From contig NZ_QBUC01000030.1 in NCBI RefSeq assembly GCF_003058165.1, positions 1 to 38,924 of the forward strand: 38,924 nt of DNA, in the 5' to 3' direction. The position numbers and the translations under genes were made by a program. The notes under the pieces were generated by a model, which saw nothing but the letters and a program-made list of their open reading frames with translations, was not told where the DNA came from and made no database searches. Shown piece after piece: positions 7,941 through 15,461 of this stretch (position 1 is the first letter of the stretch; each line of letters opens with the position of its first letter). This DNA comes from Paenisporosarcina sp. OV554. Lineage in GTDB: Bacteria; Bacillota; Bacilli; Bacillales_A; Planococcaceae.

Positions 7941-8379
7941 GTAAGACCTCCTTGGATTTGAGCATGCACCCTTAGTGTAGTAGATGAATATGAAGAGGAT
8001 GTGAATGACGTGTTAAGACATTATTTAGAAAATATGCTTTGGGTAATAAGATCCGTCCTAATTCACAGCTTTTGCTAAACCTATAGAAACACTAAGTCGA
8101 CTAAGTAAGGATAGTTAAGACAACCCGGTATTGTCATAACTAATGAGATATTTTAAAGAACACATAGAGAAAGACGATTCAAGCCTAATTAAGGCTAAAT
8201 CGTCTTTAGGAATTAGAATAAGGTTGATTAATATATACGAACCGAAACAATTAGTCATCATACCCACTTTCATTTCGTTTACGCTAGGAATCATCCCTCT
8301 TGAGTTACTTCGATATTAAATGCCTTAGGTCCAAAGGGGCTCCTTCAAAGTTCTTTTTAAATCTAAAGATTAAATAATA
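7941..8379. other. Non-coding stretch with remnant and hairpin
   Basis: Contains the second, more decayed copy of the small membrane gene end (8070-8145) and a good hairpin at 8170-8207 (AAAGACGATT/AATCGTCTTT with an inner GCCT/AGGC stem). No gene supported. Confidence 0.5.
8170..8207. terminator. Stem-loop, possible terminator
   Basis: AAAGACGATT pairs with AATCGTCTTT, with GCCT/AGGC inside. Only a short T run follows, so termination is uncertain. Confidence 0.4.
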
Positions 8380-8729
8380 TTATGAGAAAATCCTTCTTAT
8401 TCTCCATTCCCAGAATTTTGTACCTTGGGCAATAATTAATTTCTCAAACCATTCTTCAAATGTCATGCCGAGGAACATATCCTCTTCAAATGAAACTCCA
8501 TCTTCCATCCAAACTAGATAACCCCCATCTACATTTTGCTGCGTGATGACAAGATAACAACCATCATAACCATCGGCAATTGGGAATCTTCGGGATAATC
8601 ATTATAAGTCACTTTTTCTAATATTTGATCTGTAGTGTACAGAGTAAGCCCATCCCCCCATCAGGTCCATTGAACAATAGACCGCCATTGTGGAGTCTCA
8701 AAAATTCTTCGTACTTCAGGATCGTAAAG
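8380..8729 (-). pseudogene. SUKH (SMI1/KNR4) family immunity-type gene, frameshifted
   Basis: Three reading frames together give a SUKH-type protein. The first is LKYEEFLRLHNGGLLFNG PDGG, with the family's FLxxxNGG motif. After a shift comes GLTLYTTDQILEKVTYNDYP. After another comes GYDGCYLVITQQNVDGGYLV and WMEDGVSFEEDMFLGMTFEE to the end, with the typical DGxxF..SFEEWF-like C-terminus. At least two frameshifts and a missing N-terminus make it non-functional. SUKH proteins are commonly immunity proteins for polymorphic toxins (family knowledge). No toxin gene is visible nearby. Confidence 0.7.
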
Positions 8730-8790
8730 ATGCGTAAGGAAATATATGTTAAAATTATTTAAACATTATAAATTTATAAGGGGATGTAGC

Positions 8791-9006
8791 GTGAATCTAT
8801 TCTTGAGAAAAATGACAGAAGAACAAAAGAAGAACTCAGACAAAGGTATGGTAGCAGGATTTAACACAGCTATGTTTTTGCTCTTAATTAATATTTTTTA
8901 TCACTTGAGATTTGATGAAAATCTTATGTCTTCATACATAATTTTTATGAGTGCTTTTGTGAGTTCTTTAGGATATGTATGGTATTTAAATGCTAAAAAA
9001 GAATAG
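8791..9006 (+). CDS. Small two-span membrane protein
   Basis: 71 residues from a GTG preceded by AAGGGGATG. The polar basic N-terminus (LFLRKMTEEQKKNSDKGM) is followed by two hydrophobic segments (AGFNTAMFLLLINIFYHL and SYIIFMSAFVSSLGYVWYL) separated by RFDENLMS, ending NAKKE. I reject the in-frame ATG at 8746 because it lacks a ribosome site and the GTG has one. It is first of three same-strand small membrane genes (8791-9832). The TTATTCAACTAAG just after the stop resembles the left edge of repeat family A. Function unknown. Confidence 0.6.
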   Translation: MNLFLRKMTEEQKKNSDKGMVAGFNTAMFLLLINIFYHLRFDENLMSSYIIFMSAFVSSLGYVWYLNAKKE

Positions 9007-9071
9007 CGTAGTGTCTTTTGTTATTCAACTAAGAGGACAATGATAATATCAAAATTCAATGGAGGAGATTT

Positions 9072-9443
9072 ATGAATGCTTTCAAAGTTATAGCTTCAAC
9101 ATATTTAGCTGGTTTCACCTTGCTGATGATTAATGATTATTTCCCAAATACGTTAATGTCTTTTCATATACCTAAATGGTTAATCATTAGCTTAATGGTA
9201 ATTATATTCTTAACCAACAACTTCTTTGTAAAAGAAGAGGACAACGAAAGACATACTTTAAATTGGTTAATCATTTCTACAGGCTATATTGTTCTTCTAA
9301 TGCTAGTTCTACCTGTTTTTGGAGGAAACTCTTCGACAGGGATTTCTTTTAGTAATCCAATCATTTCGATCTTATTAGTAATTGTTTTGTTTGATATATT
9401 TGCTAAACGGAGAAAACTTAAAGTTAATAGATATTCAAACTAA
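9072..9443 (+). CDS. Four-span membrane protein, function unknown
   Basis: 123 residues starting at an ATG with TGGAGGAGATTT just upstream, an excellent ribosome site. Hydrophobic segments lie at about residues 5-20, 36-52, 66-84 and 93-110, separated by short loops including NNFFVKEEDNERH and FGGNSSTGISFSNP. The tail is basic (KRRKLKVNRYSN), which puts it in the cytosol by the positive-inside rule. No family recognised. It follows another small membrane gene by 65 bases in the same direction, so co-transcription is possible. Confidence 0.65.
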   Translation: MNAFKVIASTYLAGFTLLMINDYFPNTLMSFHIPKWLIISLMVIIFLTNNFFVKEEDNERHTLNWLIISTGYIVLLMLVLPVFGGNSSTGISFSNPIISILLVIVLFDIFAKRRKLKVNRYSN

Positions 9444-9646
9444 CATTTTGAAAGCAAAAACATGCGGTTCACTAAACACAGCCACAATTTGTTTCACAGA
9501 GGTTTGAACTGTTGAAAATCAACAGTTCAAGCCTTGTATCGCTAGATCCGACGAAAACATAGATTAAGGTTTTAAGAAATCCTATTACAAAGAAGATTTA
9601 GCCGTATTGGATTACTTCACAATAATAACGAGAGTAGTGATGAAGA

Positions 9647-9832
9647 ATGAAAGTGTTGAAAGTTCTATTGATATTGGGTGCTACCATAGGTGTTATTGTT
9701 AGTACATACTCATATTTCAACGTAGAAAATCAGTACATACAAATTTCATTACAAGTTTCACTTTTACTTATAGTTTTTCTATCGTTAATAGTGATATTGA
9801 TGATTCAAAAAAAATATAATGTATTAGAATAG
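9647..9832 (+). CDS. Small two-span membrane protein
   Basis: 61 residues. Two hydrophobic helices (VLLILGATIGVIVSTYSYF and ISLQVSLLLIVFLSLIVILM) are joined by NVENQYIQ, with a short basic end. The ribosome site is weak (GTGATGAAGA). A clear terminator begins 13 bases after the stop, which supports a real transcription unit. No function recognised. Confidence 0.5.
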   Translation: MKVLKVLLILGATIGVIVSTYSYFNVENQYIQISLQVSLLLIVFLSLIVILMIQKKYNVLE

Positions 9833-9844
9833 AAAGATTGGATC

Positions 9845-9878
9845 AGGAATAGCACTTTGCTTTGCTATTCCTTTTTTT
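9845..9878 (+). terminator. Rho-independent terminator
   Basis: AGGAATAGC pairs with GCTATTCCT across a short loop, followed by a seven-T run. It ends the small-membrane-gene unit. Confidence 0.8.
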
Positions 9879-10039
9879 ATTGTAGGGGTAGCGTGCGAAA
9901 TGCGGATTTACAACGTTAAGGAAATCCAAATGTAAAGGAAATAAAAACACACTTAACCATAAAATTACATTTTCGAGTATAATAAGCAGATCAGGAAAAA
10001 TTAAATCGCCTATTAAGTGATAGTTTAAAGGAAGTGTAA

Positions 10040-10813
10040 TTGTTGATTAATAAACGAATATTAATTTTAGTTATTAGTATTTCAACTTTGATAGGGCTAA
10101 CTGTTTTTCTAGCATTGAAGACTAATCGATTACCGGTTGTGTCAAATATATTCAATAATGTTAATACAATAATGATAACGAATGAAGAGAACAAAATATT
10201 GAAATCACGTTTTGAAAGCTATGAACAACAGGTTGCGACTAAACAATTATTAGAGCAGGAAAACAAAAAATTAAACGACATTATAAAAGCTACAGAGACC
10301 TTAAAAAACCAGGGATATAATCCAATCCAAGGAACTGTAATTAGTAGAGATATGACAAACAAAGATAACTTTCTAACTATAAGTAAAGGTCAAAAAGAGG
10401 GTATTAAAAAAAATATGATTGTCCTCTCAACAGATGGAGTAATTGGAAGAGTAGTCGAGGTGGATACTAATTCTTCTGAGGTTCAGTTGTTATCAGGAGA
10501 AGATGCTAGAGTTAATTCAGTTGCTGCTACTCTTAAAGAAAATAAAAAGGTCTTAGGAATAATTAGAGGTTATGATCAAGAGGAAAAAGGTTTTTTGCTT
10601 TCTGACATTAACGAAAAAGTTGAAATTGGAAGTACTGTAATAACTTCAGGTCTTGGTGGAGTTTATCCAGCTGGTCTTGAAGTAGGGAAAATAACTAGTA
10701 CAAAATATAATCAAAATGTAACTTCAAATACTTATTCTGTAAAACCCTCAGCAGATTTTGTTAACATTACTGAAGTTATAATTATATTAAATGAACAAAA
10801 AAACGAAAGTTGA
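10040..10813 (+). CDS. MreC-like cell-shape protein (orphan)
   Basis: 257 residues with MreC architecture. A short cytosolic end and one membrane span (about residues 7-27) lead into a periplasm-facing coiled coil (about 45-92, ENKILKSRFESYEQQ...LEQENKKLNDII). Two beta-barrel subdomains follow, with family-typical motifs (ISKGQKEGIKKNMIVLSTDG, VIGRVVEVD, VQLLSGEDARVNSVA, VITSGLGGVYPAGLEVGKI). MreC normally scaffolds the elongasome with MreB and MreD. Here neither mreB nor mreD is next to it, so this is a second, accessory-region paralogue. TTG start after AAGGAAGTG. The stop codon lies inside the terminator stem. Confidence 0.85.
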   Translation: MLINKRILILVISISTLIGLTVFLALKTNRLPVVSNIFNNVNTIMITNEENKILKSRFESYEQQVATKQLLEQENKKLNDIIKATETLKNQGYNPIQGTVISRDMTNKDNFLTISKGQKEGIKKNMIVLSTDGVIGRVVEVDTNSSEVQLLSGEDARVNSVAATLKENKKVLGIIRGYDQEEKGFLLSDINEKVEIGSTVITSGLGGVYPAGLEVGKITSTKYNQNVTSNTYSVKPSADFVNITEVIIILNEQKNES

Positions 10814-10838
10814 AATGAATTCAACTTTCGTTTTTTTA
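10798..10838 (+). terminator. Terminator of the mreC-like gene
   Basis: AAAACGAAAGTTGAA pairs with TTCAACTTTCGTTTT with a five-base loop and a seven-T tail. The last codons and stop of the gene form the left arm. Confidence 0.85.
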
Positions 10839-10868
10839 TAAATGATTTTCGCTTATATATAGAAAATG

Positions 10869-10902
10869 GTAGCGAACTTAATTTTTTTAAGTTCGCTACT
10901 CT
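10869..10902. terminator. Hairpin after the mreC-like gene
   Basis: GTAGCGAACTTAA pairs with TTAAGTTCGCTAC. It is related in sequence to the hairpin at 10975-11009 (both begin GTAGYGAACT). It could serve as a minus-strand terminator. Confidence 0.45.
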
Positions 10903-10974
10903 TATAATTTTATTACAGTAGCCACACCTTTTTCATTTGATTATGAGGGACTATTAGATTATTGCCCCTTGCTA

Positions 10975-11009
10975 GAGTAGTGAACTGCAAAATTTGCAGT
11001 TCACTACTC
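10975..11009 (-). terminator. Hairpin downstream of exported-protein gene
   Basis: GAGTAGTGAACTGCAAA pairs almost perfectly with TTTGCAGTTCACTACTC. It lies 25 bases beyond the stop of the minus-strand gene at 11034 and probably forms its 3' end. Confidence 0.5.
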
Positions 11010-11033
11010 ACAACCATGTATTAGGATTGCTTA

Positions 11034-11456
11034 CTATTTAAGGCGAAAAGTGTCTGTCTGAAAATGGCCCTTTTTCTCCCAAGTAATATGTAATTTGTAT
11101 ACATGATTTTTCTTTGGAGGATTACCCAAATAGAAATCTGTTGAAAATGGATCTAGTTTGGTAACAGATCTATCTTCTCCATCTTCCCTTCTTTTTTCGT
11201 GAAAATTCCCGTCTTTCATTAACGTTTTTTCATTATCAGTAAAACGAATTTCTTTTATCTGGACTTTGCCACCAGATTTTTGTTCAATATGTCCAATCCA
11301 TCCACCAACTGTTTCATCCGAGTTTTTTTTATAATTTGCTTTCCACATACCATTATCAGATGTACCCCAAATGGCATTATTTGAATAATACCAATAGCCC
11401 CCGATGCCTAAAATTAAAACAAGTAGTACCCATTTTAAGTATTGTTTCTTTTTCAT
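11034..11456 (-). CDS. Membrane-anchored extracellular protein, function unknown
   Basis: 140 residues. A basic start and one hydrophobic span (MKKKQYLKWVLLVLILGIGG, then YWYYSNN) act as an uncleaved anchor or signal peptide. The outer part is beta-rich and hydrophilic (MWKANYKKNSDETVGGWIGHI, KVQIKEIRFTDNEK, then HVYKLHITWEKKGHFQTDTF), resembling small immunoglobulin-like or cystatin-like secreted domains. No lipobox, no catalytic motif. GGGTGGGTGGG precedes the ATG. It is a stand-alone gene with a hairpin downstream. Confidence 0.65.
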   Translation of the reverse strand: MKKKQYLKWVLLVLILGIGGYWYYSNNAIWGTSDNGMWKANYKKNSDETVGGWIGHIEQKSGGKVQIKEIRFTDNEKTLMKDGNFHEKRREDGEDRSVTKLDPFSTDFYLGNPPKKNHVYKLHITWEKKGHFQTDTFRLK

Positions 11457-11632
11457 AAAAACCCACCCACCCTTTTTAATATCTGTAAATATTATACATC
11501 CCAGATAACAAAATTACAGAAAACCCACTACATAGATATCCCCTTTTTTATGCAATCAATGTGGTTTTAAACAGGTTGAAAATTTCGATTCACCAACGCT
11601 GTAATAAATAGTGCATACTCGATAAAATGCAA

Positions 11633-11670
11633 AAATCAAAAACCCCTTGATAATCAAAGGATTTTTGACT
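11633..11670 (-). terminator. Imperfect hairpin, likely minus-strand terminator
   Basis: TCAAAAACCCCTTGA pairs with TCAAAGGATTTTTGA with one bulge, followed on the minus strand by a T-rich stretch. It serves the membrane-protein gene at 11762-12310. Confidence 0.5.
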
Positions 11671-11675
11671 TTTGT

Positions 11676-11740
11676 AACTTCCTAGTCGTGGTGTTATGTC
11701 AACTGGGGGTGTATGGAGCATACAATCCAGTTGAGCAATC
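11676..11740 (+). repeat. Dispersed repeat family A, right half
   Basis: Contains AACTTCCTAGTCGTGGTG, TTATGTCAAC, GGGTGTATGGAGCATACA and CCAGTTGAG. The GGAGCATACA end is shared with the fragment at about 4572. Confidence 0.7.
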
Positions 11741-11761
11741 GAATCGATGTACCTTTGAATT

Positions 11762-12310
11762 TCATGTGGCTACATCCATTTTCTTCTGCAGGATAGTTGG
11801 AGAATTTTCTTTCCTTCTAAGTAATACATCCATCACAAAAAATATGATTGAACAGCTGGTGCAAAAAATAAATAACTCGAATACAAAAATAAAGTAAGTC
11901 AATAAACCAAATCCGATATGTACAAAACAAGAAGTTAAGACTCGGTAGGAAGTTAGTTTTGTTATTATAAATTCTGAGAGAATAGAAACAGATAAGCCAT
12001 AACTAAAATTCCCTACCAAACTAAAAAAGAATACAAATAAAACTAGACTTAAGTTTTCAAATTCAAGACTTTTATAAAAAATAGTGATTCCACACAACCA
12101 AAATAATGTAAAGATAATGGAAGTATAGATAGCCGCCTTGATTTTTCTCTGTATCATTTTTTTTCCGAAAACTATGGACCTAATTTTAGGGACAAAGAAA
12201 ACAATGGACATAGCTGCCATAAAAAATTTAATGGGTAGAGGTGTTGATGATAAAAAAATAACTAAAAAAAGTATCGAAATAATAAATATATTGTAAATTT
12301 TGCTGTCCAT
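11762..12310 (-). CDS. Multi-span membrane protein, function unknown
   Basis: 182 residues with six probable membrane helices (NIFIISILFLVIFLSS, IKFFMAAMSIVFFV, AAIYTSIIFTLFWLCG, LSLVLFVFFFSLVGNF, CFVHIGFGLLTYFIF, FIFCTSCSIIFFVM) and a basic C-terminal tail (LLRRKENSPTILQKK). I choose the ATG at 12310 (MDSKIYN), with GAGGAACC just upstream. The longer frame upstream begins inside a family-A repeat and has no ribosome site. No transporter signature recognised. Confidence 0.6.
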   Translation of the reverse strand: MDSKIYNIFIISILFLVIFLSSTPLPIKFFMAAMSIVFFVPKIRSIVFGKKMIQRKIKAAIYTSIIFTLFWLCGITIFYKSLEFENLSLVLFVFFFSLVGNFSYGLSVSILSEFIITKLTSYRVLTSCFVHIGFGLLTYFIFVFELFIFCTSCSIIFFVMDVLLRRKENSPTILQKKMDVAT

Positions 12311-12369
12311 TGGGTTCCTCGCCTTTTTAGAAATAAGTATAACAAATAAAATCCCATGTGACTGAAGCA

Positions 12370-12402
12370 TTACTTCCTCATCCGAGGGTTATGTCAACCT
12401 AT
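12370..12402 (+). repeat. Dispersed repeat family A, short core
   Basis: TTACTTCCTCATCCGAGGG then TTATGTCAACCTAT. Only the core remains. Confidence 0.65.
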
Positions 12403-12479
12403 TACGGTCTTTGATATGGAATAAATAGGGATTTATTGTTATGGTATGTAGAATAAGTTGATTTGAAGGGATGGTAAAC

Positions 12480-12725
12480 ATGAAAAAAAAGCTACGGAAA
12501 ATTACTGTGATTTCATTTTCAATTGCATTTATTCTATCTTTCTGGTTAGGAGATCGAACAAGAATGACAACAGATGTAAGTGGACTTTCGTCACCAGAAA
12601 CATTGACGAATTTCGACTACTTTTTTAAAACAGTTGGTTATTCTTTAGCGATTACTGCGATTGTTTTGCTTGCAGTTTATTTAATCAATTTTATTCAGAA
12701 AAAAGGGCGAGAGCAATCATCTTAA
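12480..12725 (+). CDS. Small two-span membrane protein
   Basis: 81 residues. Basic start (MKKKLRKI), first span TVISFSIAFILSFWLG, an outside loop of about 30 residues (DRTRMTTDVSGLSSPETLTN), second span VGYSLAITAIVLLAVYLINF and basic tail QKKGREQSS. The ATG at 12480 is favoured over the one at 12471 because GAAGGGATGG lies at proper distance from 12480 and overlaps 12471. Function unknown; similar small Bacillus membrane proteins are common. Confidence 0.6.
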   Translation: MKKKLRKITVISFSIAFILSFWLGDRTRMTTDVSGLSSPETLTNFDYFFKTVGYSLAITAIVLLAVYLINFIQKKGREQSS

Positions 12726-12837
12726 TACTATAGGCAATGCGGGAATTCGTAATATATGATTACGTGGTGTCTCAATCAATTTAAATGAGTCCTTTACTTC
12801 AAAAAGGAGTAAAGCCTTTTCTTATGTCCTAGATTTC

Positions 12838-12995
12838 AATCGTGTACCTATACTTAATGGCGTATAGGTTACTGAACTTAGATTGTTGAACGAGTTCTTG
12901 AACATTAATGAAAGAGTTAACCCTCACAAAAAATTGTAAACATAGGGTGTTCATTAACTCCTAAGTTTTATTACATCGGCGGTATATAATTGAAT
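12838..12995 (+). repeat. Dispersed repeat family B, long copy
   Basis: About 158 bases closely matching 15562-15714: CGTGTACCTATACTTA, CGTATAGGTT.CTGAACTT, GTTGAACGAGTTCT.GAACAT, AAAGAGTTAACCCTCA, GGGTGTT.ATTAACT and a CGG.GGTATAT.ATTGA end. The next plus-strand gene starts right after it. Confidence 0.75.
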
Positions 12996-13029
12996 GTACC
13001 TAATGGTTAATTCCATTAGATTCTGCATT

Positions 13030-13332
13030 ATGAAAAATGGGGGGATTAGGAGTTTGGAAATAAATCCACTAACGTCTCGAAATGTTGAAATAGTTACAAA
13101 AAAGGAAATTACTATAAGAACAGTGCTAAATATATATGGGGTGTTCACTGTTCTTGCATTAATATTATCAATTTTTACGACTCCTATTTCTATAAATGAA
13201 AACATGCAACTTTTTTACAATGAAGATTTAATGATGGAAGCGAAAAAGATAAAGGAGTTCTTATTCTTTATTTTTGGTTCTGCTTTAGTTTACTTTTCCT
13301 TAGTAAATCTTTATTACAAATATATGAAGTGA
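13030..13332 (+). CDS. Small two-span membrane protein
   Basis: About 100 residues from the ATG at 13030. The polar N-terminal third (IRSLEINPLTSRNVEIVTKK) is followed by a span (VLNIYGVFTVLALILSIF), an outer loop (TTPISINENMQLFYNEDL), a basic helix and a second span (FLFFIFGSALVYFSLVNLYY). The start is uncertain: the ATG at 13030 lacks a clear ribosome site, an ATG at 12994 lies at the edge of repeat B, and a TTG at about 13051 follows GGGGGG..AGGAG. A family-A left half with its hairpins begins nine bases after the stop. No function recognised. Confidence 0.5.
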   Translation: MKNGGIRSLEINPLTSRNVEIVTKKEITIRTVLNIYGVFTVLALILSIFTTPISINENMQLFYNEDLMMEAKKIKEFLFFIFGSALVYFSLVNLYYKYMK

Positions 13333-13340
13333 TAGAGATT

Positions 13341-13432
13341 TTTCAACTAAAGGGTGCTTTAGTTGAATAAGCAGCTACCTTAAAAGGCGGCTTTTTTTAT
13401 TGACTTAAAGCCCCTGTTATATCAACCACCCG
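13341..13432 (+). repeat. Dispersed repeat family A, left half plus degenerate right half
   Basis: TTCAACTAAAGGGTGCTTTA then GTTGAATAAGCAGC..GGCGGCTTTTTT, followed by a weak core (CCCCTGTTATATCAACC). The hairpin pair with a T run lies right after the small membrane gene and probably terminates it. Confidence 0.7.
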
Positions 13433-13502
13433 GTGTTCATTCACCGGGTGGAAAGATTATGTTCTTACAAAAAAAGATTTGTAGAAAAAGGAGTATTTTG
13501 TT

Positions 13503-14522
13503 TTGGGGAGATATGCAAATAAGGTCAAAACAATTGTAATTTGTGGACTTATAGTAGCCGTTATTTTATTGGGAATTGTCTTGTTTGAGTTTGTATTATT
13601 AAAATTATTAGGATTGCAATATGATTCATTTGGTGCTTTAGTTATTTTCTTTTTAATTTATTTATTCCTAGAAGTACCTCTTTCACTTATTACAGATAAT
13701 ATACCAAAAGCTTTGAAAACTGTTGGAATTATTGAATCGAGTAAAGGTTGGTTGTCATTTATATTAGATATAGGATTAGATTATATATTAATTATAACTA
13801 TTGATTATTTTATGGAAACTATCATGATTTCTTGGCAAAGTGCATTATTATTTGCTTTGATAAGTGGGATTATTAGTAGAAAATTAAAGGAGGATGATCC
13901 CGAACCTCCAATGATTGATAGCAAAGAATATGAGGACTTACATAACGAATTTGAAGATTACACACAAAACAAGACAAGATTATCTGAAGCAGCTAAAGGT
14001 GTGATGAACGAAAATGTTATCAAGAAACCTAGGGAGAAGGTTGGTAATTTTATGATTAAGAATCATGAAGAACTTTATGAACTTTTGTTAGCCAAAAGAA
14101 ATTCAGGTGGTAGTGTAACTTGCAGTTTCAAAGACATGAATCAATTCGTAAGTACTACAACAAATGAAATTGCAATAGAACGTTTCTTGAAAGAACTTGG
14201 TCTTAAACCCAAGAGAATAAAAGGAGATTGGAAGCGGATTGACCAAAGTATGGCTAAAAAAATTCTTGAATATATTTTATCAATGAATATGGCTTATGAT
14301 ATTGAATTAGAAACTAAGCCTTTAGCAAATATGTTAAGCAATTATTTCTTAAACGAATTTCTATCTAATGCCATGTATTATACTAATGGTGACTTTGATG
14401 AGGATGATGGCTTCTTTAAACTAAGAGCATGGAGATCTATCACAGATTCCACATTTGATACAGGAGTCTTAGTAATAGATAAAAATAATATAGGTATCCT
14501 TTGGGCGGAAGATAACGACTGA
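13503..14522 (+). CDS. YrvL-like membrane domain fused to a C-terminal cytosolic domain
   Basis: 339 residues from a TTG with AAGGAG nine bases upstream. Residues ~8-125 look like the YrvL family (regulatory protein first described with the B. subtilis SigO system): spans VICGLIVAVILLGIVLFEFV, LQYDSFGALVIFFLIYLFLE, LSFILDIGLDYILIITIDYF, then SALLFALISGIIS. Residues ~130-339 are soluble and charged: a helical stretch, FKDMNQFVSTTTNEIAIERF, then a C-terminal block (LRAWRSITDSTFDTGVLVID) ending NNIGILWAEDND. I do not recognise the C-terminal part. Native YrvL is far shorter, so this is a fusion. A full family-A repeat follows the stop by eight bases. Confidence 0.65.
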   Translation: MGRYANKVKTIVICGLIVAVILLGIVLFEFVLLKLLGLQYDSFGALVIFFLIYLFLEVPLSLITDNIPKALKTVGIIESSKGWLSFILDIGLDYILIITIDYFMETIMISWQSALLFALISGIISRKLKEDDPEPPMIDSKEYEDLHNEFEDYTQNKTRLSEAAKGVMNENVIKKPREKVGNFMIKNHEELYELLLAKRNSGGSVTCSFKDMNQFVSTTTNEIAIERFLKELGLKPKRIKGDWKRIDQSMAKKILEYILSMNMAYDIELETKPLANMLSNYFLNEFLSNAMYYTNGDFDEDDGFFKLRAWRSITDSTFDTGVLVIDKNNIGILWAEDND

Positions 14523-14530
14523 TAATTTTA

Positions 14531-14655
14531 ATGAACTAACGGGTACTTAGTCGAAGAACCGGCTGTCTTTACAGGGCAGCTTTTCTTATTGAGTAATGAA
14601 GTTGAATACTTCCCAATCCGGGTGTTATGTCAACCTACTTTGCATTTGAAATACA
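14531..14655 (+). repeat. Dispersed repeat family A, full copy
   Basis: Left half GAACTAACGGGTACTTAGTC..GGCTGTCTTTACAGGGCAGC with a T-rich tail, then CTTCCCAATCCGGGTG and TTATGTCAACCTACTTTGCAT. It is the second complete copy besides 695-831, again right behind a plus-strand gene. Confidence 0.75.
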
Positions 14656-14682
14656 TAAAAAAGGAAGTTTACTCTAGTAAAT

Positions 14683-14717
14683 AAAAAAACCTGCTTATCC
14701 CTAGAGGATAAGCAGGT
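14683..14717 (-). terminator. Terminator of the LysE-family gene
   Basis: ACCTGCTTATCC pairs perfectly with GGATAAGCAGGT across a five-base loop; seven T follow on the minus strand. Confidence 0.8.
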
Positions 14718-14828
14718 GTATTTTCAAGTTCACCAAAGCTATTACTTGTCTGATTGGGGTTAGGTTGAATAAAAAAAATTTCTTTCGTGATAAAAGCAAG
14801 AGTAGCTAAAAAAACACTCTTCAAAGGA

Positions 14829-15461
14829 TTATTTTTTTTCATTAAAAGCTAAGTTTACTGCTAAGGCACCTAAAATAGATGCCATGAACCAGCTTTGAAC
14901 TTTAACCAAAAAAGGTCTTCTTCCAACCCAATCCGCGACCTGCCCAGCAAATAAAACAATTAGTAAATTTACAGCAAAACTAACAGAAATTTGCACTGCT
15001 CCTAATTGAGCAGTTTGAAGAAGCAGTGACCCACTATTAGGATCCATAAATTGAGGTAAAAGTGAAACATACAAGATTGCAATTTTTGGATTTAACAAAT
15101 TTGTCATAAGTCCCATAACATATAGTTTTTTTGGTGACTCTACAGCTAAATGCTGTGGCTCCAGAATTGAACTTGCCCCTGGTTTTATTGCATTCCATGC
15201 TAACCACAACAAGTAGATAACACCTAACCATTTAATAATGTCATACATTACTGGGACTAATTCGAACAAGAAGGATAAGCCCAACATTGTAGCGATTATA
15301 TAAATCAAAAAACCCGTGATTACTCCTAAAAGAGAAATAATCCCGTCCCTTTTACCTTGCGTAATTGTCCTAGATATTAAATAAATCATATTAGGACCAG
15401 GTGAACAGACCATCCCTAAAGATACTAGAGCAAAAGCACCTAATGTTCCTAATTCAATCAA
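14829..15461 (-). CDS. LysE/RhtB-family amino-acid exporter
   Basis: 210 residues with six membrane helices. Family signatures are the N-terminal LVSLGMVCSPGPNMIYLISR (with the conserved PGP) then TITQGKRDGIISLLGVITG, plus the WLGVIYLLWLAWNAIK stretch and GLMTNLLNPKIAILYVSLLP. LysE/RhtB proteins export amino acids or their analogues by proton exchange; the substrate cannot be predicted. The TTG start follows AGGAGAGCG by about nine bases. The gene has its own strong terminator, so it is a single-gene unit in the flank rather than part of the transfer operon. Confidence 0.88.
   Translation of the reverse strand: MIELGTLGAFALVSLGMVCSPGPNMIYLISRTITQGKRDGIISLLGVITGFLIYIIATMLGLSFLFELVPVMYDIIKWLGVIYLLWLAWNAIKPGASSILEPQHLAVESPKKLYVMGLMTNLLNPKIAILYVSLLPQFMDPNSGSLLLQTAQLGAVQISVSFAVNLLIVLFAGQVADWVGRRPFLVKVQSWFMASILGALAVNLAFNEKK

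Larger units (their letters stand above)
11457..11761. other. Spacer with terminator and family-A repeat
   Basis: Holds the leader of the exported-protein gene, an imperfect hairpin at 11633-11670 (minus-strand terminator of the following gene) and a family-A right half at 11676-11740. Confidence 0.6.

Noticed and set aside
8700-8745. A different frame over the SUKH remnant reading like a C-terminal helix protein
   Set aside because: The alternative frame lacks a family motif and stops quickly; the SUKH FLxxxNGG reading continues into matching downstream pieces.
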